From contig NZ_JAMLFX010000007.1 in assembly GCF_023634765.1 (NCBI RefSeq), positions 98,756-162,755 of the forward strand: a stretch of 64,000 nucleotides of DNA. Direction: 5' to 3'. Positions 7,953 to 16,179 of this stretch are shown here, one piece after another; position 1 is the first letter of the stretch, and every line of letters begins with the position of its first letter. The position numbers and the translations under genes are program-made. Below the pieces are notes generated by a model, which saw nothing but the letters and a program-made list of their open reading frames with translations, was not told where the DNA came from and ran no database searches. This DNA is from Pseudomonas sp. AKS31 (GTDB lineage: Bacteria > Pseudomonadota > Gammaproteobacteria > Pseudomonadales > Pseudomonadaceae).

Positions 7953-8993
7953 TTATGCCGTTTTGCGGTGACTGCGGCGGAATTCGCCGGGCGTCTGACC
8001 GCTCCAGCGTTTAAAGGCTCGCTGGAACGCTTCGGCTGAAGCAAAACCCAGCAGGTAGGCGATTTCGCCGAATGCCAGTTCGGTATCGCGGATGTAAGTC
8101 ATCGCCAGATCGCGCCGGGTGTCGTTGAGGATCGCGCGAAACTGCGTGCCTTCCTCGGCCAGTTTGCGGCGCAATGTCCAGGTCGGCAGCTTCAGGCGCG
8201 ACGCCACTTCTTCCAGGTCGGGTTCCCGGCCACCATTGAGCAACGGCCCAAGCAACTGCGTGATGCGTTCGCGCAGACTGCGGGTGCGGGTCAATTGCTC
8301 CAGTTCGCGTTCACACAGTTGCAGCAGATGCCGCCAGGTACTCGGGCAGTGCTCCGGGTTGCGCTGCGCGAGGCTGTTGAGGTTCAGGCGCAGCTGATTG
8401 CCATCGGCGCCAAACTGGATCGGGCAATCACCCAGCACGCTGTAGGCCTCGCGGTAATCCGGCTCCTCGAACTCGATGTCGATGCGTTCAGCGCGCAGCG
8501 CTTCGCGGCTGACACTGGAGAGCTGATGCAGCCATCCGGCGATGATCGAGTCCACGACAAAGCGGTTATAGGCGTTGTACGGGCTGATCGAATAGAAACG
8601 CAGCCACGCGCCATTGGCGTCCTCGTGGAAGCTGGATTGGCCGCGATAGTTGGAGCCGTACAACGCCTCGAAACGGATCAGACAGCGCGCGGCTTCACGC
8701 ACCGTCGGCGCTTGTGCGGCGGTGACGCCGGCCAGCCCGGCCTGGCTGAGGCGACTGAGCTGGCCCATGCGCAGGCCCAGCGCCGAATCGCCGGTCAACT
8801 GAATCGCGGCGTGGCCCAGGCGCATATAGCGCGGAATCGACAAACGCGCCCCGGCCTCGGCCAGTCGCGCGGCGTCCAGTCCATATTGCTCCAGCAACGG
8901 CTGCGGATCCGCCCCATGACTGCGTACGGCGTCGGCGAGGCTGTGAACAAAGCCCACCGACAGATCCCCGAGGCGCATCGGCAGCGGCTTCAT
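7953..8993 (-). CDS. AraC-family transcriptional regulator
   Basis: One-component regulator: an N-terminal ligand-sensing region of the Arabinose_bd type (about 15-200; GLRMGQLSRLSQAGLAG is characteristic) and a C-terminal double helix-turn-helix AraC domain (about 245-340, ending AYLLGFASAEAFQRAFKRW). The 346-residue length is normal for the OruR/ArgR-like subgroup. Its ATG lies 3 bp after the stop of the upstream nitrilase-fold gene and has no obvious ribosome-binding site, so it is probably translationally coupled and belongs to the same operon. The ligand is unknown. Confidence 0.9.
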   Translation of the reverse strand: MKPLPMRLGDLSVGFVHSLADAVRSHGADPQPLLEQYGLDAARLAEAGARLSIPRYMRLGHAAIQLTGDSALGLRMGQLSRLSQAGLAGVTAAQAPTVREAARCLIRFEALYGSNYRGQSSFHEDANGAWLRFYSISPYNAYNRFVVDSIIAGWLHQLSSVSREALRAERIDIEFEEPDYREAYSVLGDCPIQFGADGNQLRLNLNSLAQRNPEHCPSTWRHLLQLCERELEQLTRTRSLRERITQLLGPLLNGGREPDLEEVASRLKLPTWTLRRKLAEEGTQFRAILNDTRRDLAMTYIRDTELAFGEIAYLLGFASAEAFQRAFKRWSGQTPGEFRRSHRKTA

Positions 8994-8996
8994 GGC

Positions 8997-10127
8997 TTAC
9001 AACCAGATGTTCAGCAAACGCGCGCCACGGGCCTCGCCATCGGCGAACTGCTGACCGTCGCTGCTGAGGAAACTCTGACCGGCACTGGCCTTGTCCCAGA
9101 ACTGCCCGCGCAGGAACACACTGATGCCGGCGATCGCTCGGCTGCTCGGCGGTTGCGCGGTCAGTGTCAGTCGATGCCAGGCCTGTCCTTCGGTGACTTC
9201 ACCGGGTTTGAGGCTGACCGACCCCGGCGTGCTTGAACCTTTGTAACCGCGCCATGGCTGATTCCAGGCACCCTGGCCGAATACCTGCGCCGGTACCGCG
9301 ATCAATTGTGTGTTTTGCTCGTCAAGTTTGCGGTAGTTGTCCGGGTACCAACTGTCGCTGCCAATCAACACGCCAAGGCGCCCGGCCGGGGTGTCGACCA
9401 CGTTTAGCGCGTGTTTGTCTGCGCTTTCGAGCACCTCGCGCTGATCGAACACCGGATGCATCTGCCGTTGCGGCTGGCCAAGCGGCACGCCATCGCGGCC
9501 GAACACCACGCTGCTGTTGAACAGGGCACCGCTACCGGGTTTGAGCTGGCCGTCGCGGACACTCGGCTCCGGCAGCACGATCGAGCCGGCCACCAGGGTC
9601 ACGTGAAATTCTTTGGCCAGCCCCCCGAACAGCGCCTGGTAATCCTTGGCCATCGCTTTGGCTTTCATGCGCAGGTAGGCGTCGTTGAGGCGGTCGCTGC
9701 CGTTGGCGCTGAGCCAGGCGCGGGCGAACAACAACGGATTGCTCGCGGCCAGCCAGTTCATTGCCTCGGCGAGGCTCGGGGCCTGATACAGCTCGTCTTT
9801 TTCGCCGCTGAGCAGCAACCAGGTGCCGATGTTCTCCGGCAGCACCACGACGGTTTTGTCGTTCAGCAGGCCTTGATCCTGCGCTTGCTGCAGATAGGCT
9901 GCGAGTTTGCGGTGCAAGCGCTCGGGGTTTTGATAGTCCGTGGGAAACAGCTCGGGCTGGATGCCCAGCAGATTGCCGCGATCGGCGGGGGTGCCCTGAT
10001 CGACCGCCACGTTGATGCGCAGGTCCGACAGGTAGTGGCCCGCCGGCCGGTCCGCCGCCCACATGGCGTAGGTGGTCAGGGCGGCAACGAGGGCCATGGA
10101 AAAAAACAGGTACAAAAGTTTGCGCAT
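8997..10127 (-). CDS. Exported nitrilase-fold protein, probably catalytically inactive
   Basis: A 376-residue carbon-nitrogen-hydrolase-like protein with an N-terminal hydrophobic segment (MRKLLYLFFSMALVAALTTY), so it is exported or membrane-anchored. Of the nitrilase triad the Glu is present (Glu98 in VVLPEN). The Lys position reads Q-R-Q (220-222), and the usual I-C-x-D around the nucleophile reads I-G-S-D (255-258), so Cys and Lys appear lost. ATG at 10127 is preferred over the upstream TTG because it begins the signal segment directly. It heads an operon with the AraC regulator. It could be a pseudoenzyme or use Ser257 in a changed chemistry. Confidence 0.75.
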   Translation of the reverse strand: MRKLLYLFFSMALVAALTTYAMWAADRPAGHYLSDLRINVAVDQGTPADRGNLLGIQPELFPTDYQNPERLHRKLAAYLQQAQDQGLLNDKTVVVLPENIGTWLLLSGEKDELYQAPSLAEAMNWLAASNPLLFARAWLSANGSDRLNDAYLRMKAKAMAKDYQALFGGLAKEFHVTLVAGSIVLPEPSVRDGQLKPGSGALFNSSVVFGRDGVPLGQPQRQMHPVFDQREVLESADKHALNVVDTPAGRLGVLIGSDSWYPDNYRKLDEQNTQLIAVPAQVFGQGAWNQPWRGYKGSSTPGSVSLKPGEVTEGQAWHRLTLTAQPPSSRAIAGISVFLRGQFWDKASAGQSFLSSDGQQFADGEARGARLLNIWL

Positions 10128-10335
10128 GAAAACCAACAACTACCGGGTACAGGGTATGGCGACTAGGGTAGGGCCCATGGACCTGATTGCCAAGGGGCGC
10201 TGCGCATTTGGATCAATAAGTTGTCAGTTACGGTCATTGAGTGACAGCGATGCGACTCTTAGTCTGTCGAACATGACTGACGGGAGCCGCAGAGCGCCCG
10301 CAACTTTTCCGTGATCGCTCGTTGTGGAGTTACCG

Positions 10336-12375
10336 ATGACCGCCGCTCATTACCCGCACCTGTTGGCCCCGCTGGACCTGGGATTCACCACGCTGCGCAA
10401 CCGCACCCTGATGGGGTCGATGCACACCGGTCTGGAAGAAAAACCGGGGGGCTTCGAGCGCATGGCGGCGTACTTCGCTGAACGTGCGCGTGGCGGTGTC
10501 GGCCTGATGGTCACCGGTGGTATCGGCCCGAACGACGAGGGCGGCGTGTATTCCGGCGCGGCTAAGCTGACCACCGAGGAAGAAGCACTCAAACACCGCA
10601 TCGTCACCCGCGCGGTGCACGAGGCGGGCGGCAAGATCTGCATGCAGATTCTCCACGCCGGGCGTTACGCCTACAGCCCGAAACAAGTGGCGCCGAGTGC
10701 GATTCAGGCACCGATCAACCCGTTCAAGCCCAAAGAGCTGGACGAAGAAGGCATCGAGAAGCAGATCAGCGATTTCGTCACCTGTTCGATACTGGCGCAG
10801 AGCGCCGAGTATGACGGCGTCGAGATCATGGGTTCGGAAGGTTATTTCATTAACCAGTTCCTCGCCGCGCACACCAACCACCGCACCGACCGCTGGGGCG
10901 GCAGCTACGAAAACCGTATGCGCCTGCCGGTGGAAATCGTTCGCCGTGTACGCGAAGCGGTTGGCCCGAACTTCATCATTATTTTCCGTCTGTCGATGCT
11001 CGACCTGGTCGAGGGCGGCAGCACCTGGGGCGAGATCGTCACCCTGGCCAAAGCCATCGAGCAGGCCGGTGCGACCATTATCAACACCGGCATCGGCTGG
11101 CACGAAGCGCGGATCCCGACCATCGCCACAAAAGTGCCGCGTGCGGCATTCAGCAAGGTCACGGCCAAACTGCGCGGCTCGGTGAAGATTCCGCTGATCA
11201 CCACCAACCGCATCAACACGCCGGAAATCGCCGAGCAGATTCTGGCTGAAGGCGATGCCGACATGGTCTCGATGGCGCGGCCGTTCCTCGCCGACCCGGA
11301 CTTCGTCAACAAGGCCGCTGAAGGTCGTGCGGACGAAATCAACACCTGCATCGGTTGCAACCAGGCGTGCCTCGATCACACCTTTGGTGGCAAGCTGACC
11401 AGTTGCCTGGTCAACCCGCGTGCCTGCCACGAAACCGAACTCAACTACCTGCCGGTGCAGCAGATCAAGAAAATCGCCGTGGTTGGCGCCGGCCCTGCCG
11501 GATTGTCCGCCGCGACCGTGGCTGCCGAGCGTGGCCATCAGGTGACCCTGTTCGATTCGGCCAGTGAAATCGGCGGCCAGTTCAACATCGCCAAGCGCGT
11601 GCCGGGCAAGGAAGAGTTTTTCGAAACCTTGCGTTACTTCAAGCGCAAGCTGCAGACCACTAATGTTGAGGTGTGCCTGAACACCCGCGTCGACGTGGCG
11701 AAACTGGTTGAAGGCGGGTATGACGAGATCATCCTCGCCACTGGTATTGCGCCGCGTGTGCCGGCAATTCCGGGTGTCGACAATGCCAAGGTGCTGAGCT
11801 ACCTGGACGTGATCCTCGAGCGCAAACCGGTGGGCAAGCGCGTGGCGGTGATTGGCGCCGGCGGTATCGGTTTTGACGTCTCGGAATTCCTCGTTCACCA
11901 AGGTATAGCGACCAGCCAGGATCGCGCCGCGTTCTGGAAAGAATGGGGCATCGACACGCAACTGGAAGCCCGTGGTGGCGTGGCCGGGATCAAAGCCGAA
12001 CCGCACGCGCCGGCACGCGAAGTGTTTCTGTTGCAGCGCAAGAAAACCAAGGTCGGCGATGGCCTCGGCAAAACCACTGGCTGGATTCACCGTACCGGTC
12101 TGAAGAACAAGCAAGTGCAGATGCTCAACAGCGTTGAATACCTGAGCATTGACGATCAGGGCCTGCATATCCGCATCGGCGAAACCGGCGAGCCGCAAGT
12201 CTTGGCGGTGGACAACATTGTGATTTGCGCAGGGCAGGATCCGTTGCGCGAATTGCACGACGGTCTGGTGGCTGCGGGGCAGAACGTGCACCTGATCGGC
12301 GGCGCGGATGTCGCGGCTGAGCTGGATGCCAAGCGTGCGATCAACCAAGGTTCGCGTCTGGCGGCTGAGCTATAA
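10336..12375 (+). CDS. fadH: 2,4-dienoyl-CoA reductase (NADPH), FadH
   Basis: Flavin and Fe-S enzyme that reduces 2,4-dienoyl-CoA from unsaturated fatty acids so that beta-oxidation can proceed. The N-terminal TIM-barrel old-yellow-enzyme domain (FMN) starts LLAPLDLGFTTLRNR and has the FadH signature GSMHTGLEE. The Fe-S cluster ligands are C338-x2-C341-x3-C345-x11-C357. A C-terminal FAD/NADPH module follows (GAGPAGLSAA at about 385, then GAGGIGFD). At 679 residues it matches E. coli FadH closely. ATG at 10336 has TGGAG upstream; the in-frame GTG 12 bp earlier is less likely. It is divergent from the nitrilase-fold operon. Confidence 0.93.
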   Translation: MTAAHYPHLLAPLDLGFTTLRNRTLMGSMHTGLEEKPGGFERMAAYFAERARGGVGLMVTGGIGPNDEGGVYSGAAKLTTEEEALKHRIVTRAVHEAGGKICMQILHAGRYAYSPKQVAPSAIQAPINPFKPKELDEEGIEKQISDFVTCSILAQSAEYDGVEIMGSEGYFINQFLAAHTNHRTDRWGGSYENRMRLPVEIVRRVREAVGPNFIIIFRLSMLDLVEGGSTWGEIVTLAKAIEQAGATIINTGIGWHEARIPTIATKVPRAAFSKVTAKLRGSVKIPLITTNRINTPEIAEQILAEGDADMVSMARPFLADPDFVNKAAEGRADEINTCIGCNQACLDHTFGGKLTSCLVNPRACHETELNYLPVQQIKKIAVVGAGPAGLSAATVAAERGHQVTLFDSASEIGGQFNIAKRVPGKEEFFETLRYFKRKLQTTNVEVCLNTRVDVAKLVEGGYDEIILATGIAPRVPAIPGVDNAKVLSYLDVILERKPVGKRVAVIGAGGIGFDVSEFLVHQGIATSQDRAAFWKEWGIDTQLEARGGVAGIKAEPHAPAREVFLLQRKKTKVGDGLGKTTGWIHRTGLKNKQVQMLNSVEYLSIDDQGLHIRIGETGEPQVLAVDNIVICAGQDPLRELHDGLVAAGQNVHLIGGADVAAELDAKRAINQGSRLAAEL

Positions 12376-12390
12376 ACAACGCCGCTTGAG

Positions 12391-12480
12391 CTGTGGAGCG
12401 AGCCTGCTCGCGAAAGCGGAGTGTCAGCCAATACACCTGTCGACTGACACGACGCCTTCGCGAGCAGGCTCTCTCCCACA
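12391..12480. repeat. Paired REP element, family A
   Basis: Arms TGTGGAGCGAGCCTGCTCGC... (12392-12414) and the inverted copy (12457-12480, with CTCTCCC for CGCTCCC) lie right after fadH. Confidence 0.9.
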
Positions 12481-12524
12481 AGTGTTTTGTTGTTCACAGA
12501 TTCGGTGAGCACCAACCAATCGAG

Positions 12525-12558
12525 GAGTGAGCCTGCTCGCGATGCCTGCTCGTGAGCG
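12525..12558. repeat. Solitary family A REP arm, degenerate
   Basis: GAGTGAGCCTGCTCGCGA is followed by a second partial GCCTGCTCG. It is a single arm without its partner, about 45 bp after the full pair and immediately before the PLP enzyme gene. Confidence 0.7.
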
Positions 12559-12596
12559 ACTAGAATGCCGGCTCTGTTCAGATCGAATCGCCGCCC

Positions 12597-13523
12597 ATGC
12601 ATTTGCCACCCTCCGATTGGCTACCCCAAGCCCCTCTCGAACGCCTTCACCTCGACTGGCTCGCAACCGCCGGCATTGAAGTCGCCATCCTGCGCCTCGA
12701 CCAGATCGACCCGCTGATCAGCGGCAACAAATGGTTCAAACTCGTCGAACACCTCAAAGCCGCCGACCGCGCGGGTGCCGAGGGCATCATCAGCCTCGGT
12801 GGTGCGCATTCCAATCATCTGCATGCGTTGGCGGCGGCAGGGAAACGGCTGGGCTGCAAAACCGTGGGACTGTTGCGCGGGCATGCGCAGGACACACCGA
12901 CGGTGCTGGATTTGCAGGCGTTCGGCATGCAGTTGCATTGGTTGGGTTATGGCGGTTATCGCGCGCGCAATGAACCGGGCTTCTGGGCGCCCTGGCATGA
13001 GCAGTATCCGCAGCTGTATGCGGTGCCGGAGGGCGGCGGCGGGTTAGCAGGGGCGCGCGGTTGTGCAGCGATCAAGGAACAGGCGCAAGCACAATTGCCT
13101 ACGCTGGGCTGGACTGATTATCACGGTTGGTGGGTGGCCTGCGGCACCGGCACCACGCTGGCCGGGCTGGTTCTCGCCGAGGCGGGTTCGCATCGGGTCT
13201 ATGGCGCGTTGGCGGTACCTGGAGATCACGGCGTTGCGCCGCAGGTCGAGTCGATTATTCAGTCAGCCGGACTGGCCAGTGTTGACTATGAGTTGATCGA
13301 TGCCAGCCGTGGCGGTTTTGCCAAGGTCGATCCGCTGCTGCTCGCGTTCATCGAGCAGACCGAGCAGGCCTGCGGCATAGCTCTGGAGCCGTTGTACACC
13401 GGCAAGGCGTTGCTGGCACTCAAGCAACAGGTCGAGGCAGGCCGGTTCGCGCCCGGAACGCGGCTGATCTTCATCCACACCGGAGGCTTGCAGGGGAGGC
13501 GCGGTTTTATCGCCAGCCCCTGA
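12597..13523 (+). CDS. PLP-dependent ACC deaminase / D-cysteine desulfhydrase-like protein
   Basis: A 308-residue fold-type II PLP enzyme of the 1-aminocyclopropane-1-carboxylate deaminase/D-cysteine desulfhydrase family. Lys45 in SGNKWFKL is the expected PLP-binding lysine. GGAHSNHLHALAAAG binds the cofactor and CGTGTTLAG is the phosphate-binding loop. The family acts on small amino acids such as D-cysteine; true ACC deaminase activity cannot be claimed. The gene is single, with REP sequences upstream leaving about 40 bp for a promoter, and it converges on the cytochrome b561 gene, whose stop is 4 bp away. Confidence 0.85.
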   Translation: MHLPPSDWLPQAPLERLHLDWLATAGIEVAILRLDQIDPLISGNKWFKLVEHLKAADRAGAEGIISLGGAHSNHLHALAAAGKRLGCKTVGLLRGHAQDTPTVLDLQAFGMQLHWLGYGGYRARNEPGFWAPWHEQYPQLYAVPEGGGGLAGARGCAAIKEQAQAQLPTLGWTDYHGWWVACGTGTTLAGLVLAEAGSHRVYGALAVPGDHGVAPQVESIIQSAGLASVDYELIDASRGGFAKVDPLLLAFIEQTEQACGIALEPLYTGKALLALKQQVEAGRFAPGTRLIFIHTGGLQGRRGFIASP

Positions 13524-13526
13524 TAT

Positions 13527-14075
13527 TCAGCCGCGCTTGGGCATCATCCGCAGCAGCGTGTTATCGCCCACCACGTAATGGTGATAGATCCCCGCCAGCG
13601 CATGCAGCCCGATCAGCCAGTAACCCACAGTGGCGATCAGTACATGCCAGCCCTCAACTTGTTTGGCGAAATCCTTGTTCTCCGCGACCAGCAGCGGCAG
13701 GTCAAAACCATAGAACATCACCTGATGTCCCTCGGCGCTGGTAATCAGCCAGCCCAGAATCGGCATGCTGATCATGAACAGGTACAACGCCCAGTGCATC
13801 AGCCGCGCCAGCACAGTCTGCCATTGTGGCGAAGCAGGGAAAATTTTCGGCGCCGGACCGAGGCTGCGTGCGAGGAGGCGAAACCACACGAGTACAAACA
13901 CGGTCAGGCCGAGCATGTAGTGCACTTCGCGGATCAGTGTGCGCCCGCCACTGCCCTTGGGGAACAGGCCACGCAGTTCCATGCTGGCGTAAACCAGCAC
14001 CAACAACACCAGCATCAGCCAGTGCAGCAGGACTGAAACGGTGCTGTAACGCGATTCTGAGCTTGTCCACGGCAT
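13527..14075 (-). CDS. Cytochrome b561 family protein
   Basis: A 182-residue four-helix membrane cytochrome, di-heme b type, passing electrons between quinol and periplasmic acceptors. Four hydrophobic segments are visible (starting near LLHWLMLVLLVLVY, MLGLTVFVLVWF, MHWALYLFMISMPILGW and HVLIATVGYWLIGLHALAG), with His residues placed for heme ligation. ATG at 14075 has GAGGAAAC upstream; the longer frame adds 19 Arg/Ser/Pro-rich residues without a ribosome-binding site and is rejected. A second b561 gene occurs at 36885. Confidence 0.9.
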   Translation of the reverse strand: MPWTSSESRYSTVSVLLHWLMLVLLVLVYASMELRGLFPKGSGGRTLIREVHYMLGLTVFVLVWFRLLARSLGPAPKIFPASPQWQTVLARLMHWALYLFMISMPILGWLITSAEGHQVMFYGFDLPLLVAENKDFAKQVEGWHVLIATVGYWLIGLHALAGIYHHYVVGDNTLLRMMPKRG

Positions 14076-14389
14076 AAGCGGTTTCCTCGGGATCGATGTG
14101 CAATCAGGCCGTCGTGACGGCACTCTTGTCACTGTAAACCTGCCGCGATGTTTTTGCCCGGAGTTCGTGATGTTTTTTGCAAGAAAGAAAAGTATTCAAT
14201 ACCCGATTTTGATTTGCTCGTTACTTGAAACTCGGTTTTGTATGTGGTCTGGCCAAGCGTAACTTTGTGTTGTTTATATCTTGTGTTTTCTTTTGGTTTG
14301 AATGGTTTGTTTTGGATGGTTATTGTCGGGTCGAATCTTTAGTGAGTTGTTGAAGATTAAAAGTTTATTATTTTAAGTTGAGTATAAAT
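14076..14389. other. AT-rich intergenic stretch upstream of the VAPTKP repeat gene
   Basis: From about 14160 this interval is strikingly T/A-rich compared with the surrounding high-GC DNA, with runs such as TTTGTGTTGTTTATATCTTG and TTTATTATTTTAAG. I see no gene, terminator or clear operator in it. It probably holds the promoter of the following gene. The composition is typical of recently acquired or H-NS/MvaT-silenced DNA. Confidence 0.6.
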
Positions 14390-15118
14390 ATGAAACGTCC
14401 GATTTCGAAGCCTCGCCCATCTACTACAGCGCCAACGCCAGTAGCTCCAACCAGGCCGGTTGTGCCGACCAAACCGGTGGCACCGACCAAGCCAGTGGCA
14501 CCGACCAAGCCAGTGGCGCCGACCAAACCGGTGGCGCCGACCAAACCGGTGGCACCGACCAAGCCAGTGGCCCCTACCAAGCCAGTGGCCCCGACCAAAC
14601 CAGTGGCACCGACCAAGCCAGTGGCCCCGACCAAGCCAGTGGCCCCGACCAAGCCAGTGGCCCCGACCAAGCCGGTGGCTCCGACCAAACCGGTAGCGCC
14701 GACCCAGCCGGTAGCGCCGACCCAGCCGGTGCGGCCGACCAGTCCTGCCACGCCAACCGAGACCAAGCGCCCGCCAATGCCATGGCCGACCATTAACGTC
14801 AACGTCGATCCGGTGGCCTTGATTGCGCTAATCCAGACACTTGGTGCGACAGTCAATGTCGATGGTTCGACCACACTGCCTGATGGCAGTTTGATTAACG
14901 CCGATACAACTTCAATCAAGCGTCCCGATGGCATCATTCAATATGAAGATGGCCGGGTCGAGTATCCGGACGGGCGGATTATCTGGCCGGATAATACCGT
15001 TGAATATCCGGATGGACGTATTGTCTGGGAAGACGGAACTGAACAGTTACCGGATGGAAGTGTTAAACATCCCGACGGCCGGACCTACGATGCAGAAGGC
15101 AATCTTGTTTCGGAGTAA
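14390..15118 (+). CDS. (VAPTKP)n repeat protein with PDG-repeat C-terminal domain (Tcp10_C-like)
   Basis: A 242-residue protein in two halves. Residues about 14-120 are a Pro-rich tract with one VVPTKP, twelve VAPTKP and two VAPTQP units, encoded by a nearly perfect 18-bp tandem repeat (14459-14728). After a short linker (about 125-155), residues 165-242 repeat PDG about every 10-14 residues (YEDGRVEYPDGR, WPDNTVEYPDGR, WEDGTEQLPDG) and end in DAEGNL. This pattern resembles the single-sheet Tcp10_C/G-box fold of the centriolar protein CPAP/CENPJ. There is no signal peptide. ATG at 14390 is preferred over an upstream TTG. The function is unknown. Confidence 0.75.
   Translation: MKRPISKPRPSTTAPTPVAPTRPVVPTKPVAPTKPVAPTKPVAPTKPVAPTKPVAPTKPVAPTKPVAPTKPVAPTKPVAPTKPVAPTKPVAPTKPVAPTKPVAPTQPVAPTQPVRPTSPATPTETKRPPMPWPTINVNVDPVALIALIQTLGATVNVDGSTTLPDGSLINADTTSIKRPDGIIQYEDGRVEYPDGRIIWPDNTVEYPDGRIVWEDGTEQLPDGSVKHPDGRTYDAEGNLVSE
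14459..14728 (+). repeat. 18-bp tandem repeat encoding VxPTKP/Q
   Basis: Fifteen consecutive 18-bp units of the type GTGGCNCCGACCAARCCR, with differences mostly at third codon positions. It lies inside the coding sequence and is likely to change copy number in units of six residues without frameshift. Confidence 0.95.
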
Positions 15119-15154
15119 TTGATTACCGAGACTTGTGCTGGTTTTTTATACGGC

Positions 15155-15197
15155 GAAAAAAAACACCGCTGATTGTCATGGATCAGCGGTGTTTTTC
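15155..15197. terminator. Bidirectional terminator between the repeat gene and phnX
   Basis: A 13-bp perfect stem (AAACACCGCTGAT / ATCAGCGGTGTTT) with an 8-nt loop is flanked by an A run on the left and a T run on the right. It can terminate both converging genes. Confidence 0.9.
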
Positions 15198-15207
15198 ATT
15201 TTCAGCT

Positions 15208-16035
15208 TCAAGCGTTTTGCGGCATCTCACCGTTGGCCAGGCGCTTGTTGATGTCAGCGATGACTTCCGGCAGATCGGTGATGGTGTCGATCATGTAGTG
15301 CGGGCGCGAACCTTCGAACAGCGCGTGAATGCGCTTGCGTTCGCTGGCCAGTTCATCGCTGCCCAAGGCGCGGAAACCGGCGTAATCCAGACCCAGTGCG
15401 TTGCCCGAGCAGATCAGCGCCACGGTCCACATTCCGGCGCGGCGGCCTTCCAGAATGCCCGGCACGGTGTCATCGATCTTCACGCACGCTGCGACATCGT
15501 CGATGCCCAGCGCGATCACGTTGGCCAGCGCCTGGGCCGGCCACGGACGGCCATTTGGCACTTCGTCGGTGGCAACCACATGATCAGCGACGTAGCCGTT
15601 GCTGGCGGCAAGTTCGACGACCTTGTCCATCACTTGCTTCGGATAGCCGGAGCAGGAACCGATCTTGATCCCTTGCTGACGCAGATTGGCGATGGTTTCC
15701 AGTGCACCGGGAATCAGCGCCGAGTGCTCGGCGATCTTTTCGATCTGCAGCGGCATGAAGCGGTTGTAGATTGCGGTGACGTCATCGTCGGTCGGCGTGC
15801 GGCCGAACGCCTTGCGATAACGCTCGGCCACTTGCGGCTGATCGCAGAGGGTACGGATGTGGTCCCACTTGCCCATCCCCATCGGGCCACGGGCTTCTTC
15901 GATGGAGACCTGCACGTCGAACTCGGCGAAGGCTTCGACGAAGATCTGCGTCGGTGCGAACGAGCCGAAATCGACCACGGTGCCGGCCCAGTCGAGGATC
16001 GCGGCTTGAAGTTTGTTTGGGTTTACATAGTTCAT
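15208..16035 (-). CDS. phnX: Phosphonoacetaldehyde hydrolase PhnX
   Basis: HAD-superfamily phosphonatase that cleaves phosphonoacetaldehyde to acetaldehyde and phosphate, the second step of 2-aminoethylphosphonate (AEP) use. The nucleophile is Asp15 in LDWAGTVVD, where DxA rather than DxD is characteristic of PhnX. Lys56 in GPMGMGKWDH forms the Schiff base. SGYPKQVMD and KIDDTVPG are the later HAD motifs. It is 275 residues from the ATG at 16035; an in-frame TTG three codons earlier is less likely. It is downstream of phnW on the same strand, with a paired REP in the 145-bp gap. Confidence 0.95.
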   Translation of the reverse strand: MNYVNPNKLQAAILDWAGTVVDFGSFAPTQIFVEAFAEFDVQVSIEEARGPMGMGKWDHIRTLCDQPQVAERYRKAFGRTPTDDDVTAIYNRFMPLQIEKIAEHSALIPGALETIANLRQQGIKIGSCSGYPKQVMDKVVELAASNGYVADHVVATDEVPNGRPWPAQALANVIALGIDDVAACVKIDDTVPGILEGRRAGMWTVALICSGNALGLDYAGFRALGSDELASERKRIHALFEGSRPHYMIDTITDLPEVIADINKRLANGEMPQNA

Positions 16036-16071
16036 GGCAATCAAATTCCTGAGTTGAAATGCAGTTCAAAT

Positions 16072-16162
16072 GTTGGAGCGAGCCTGCTCGCGAAGGCGTC
16101 GATATCAGTCGATATCAATGTTGAGTGTTCGACCGCTTTCGCGAGCAGGCTCGCTCCCACAG
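16072..16162. repeat. Paired REP element, family A
   Basis: Arms at 16072-16094 and 16138-16162 lie in the phnW-phnX gap. An element here can attenuate or stabilise the phnWX mRNA. Confidence 0.95.
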
Positions 16163-16179
16163 GGGATTTAGGATGGGGT

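Noticed and set aside
8295..10166. Two plus-strand frames opposite the AraC and nitrilase-fold genes
   Set aside because: Both are antisense to well-supported genes and lack protein-like composition.
10330..12348. Long minus-strand open frame (672 codons) opposite fadH
   Set aside because: Antisense shadow; composition is not protein-like and fadH is certain.
14459..14728. Possible CRISPR array from regular 18-bp repeats
   Set aside because: The repeats are contiguous without spacers, in frame, and encode VAPTKP.
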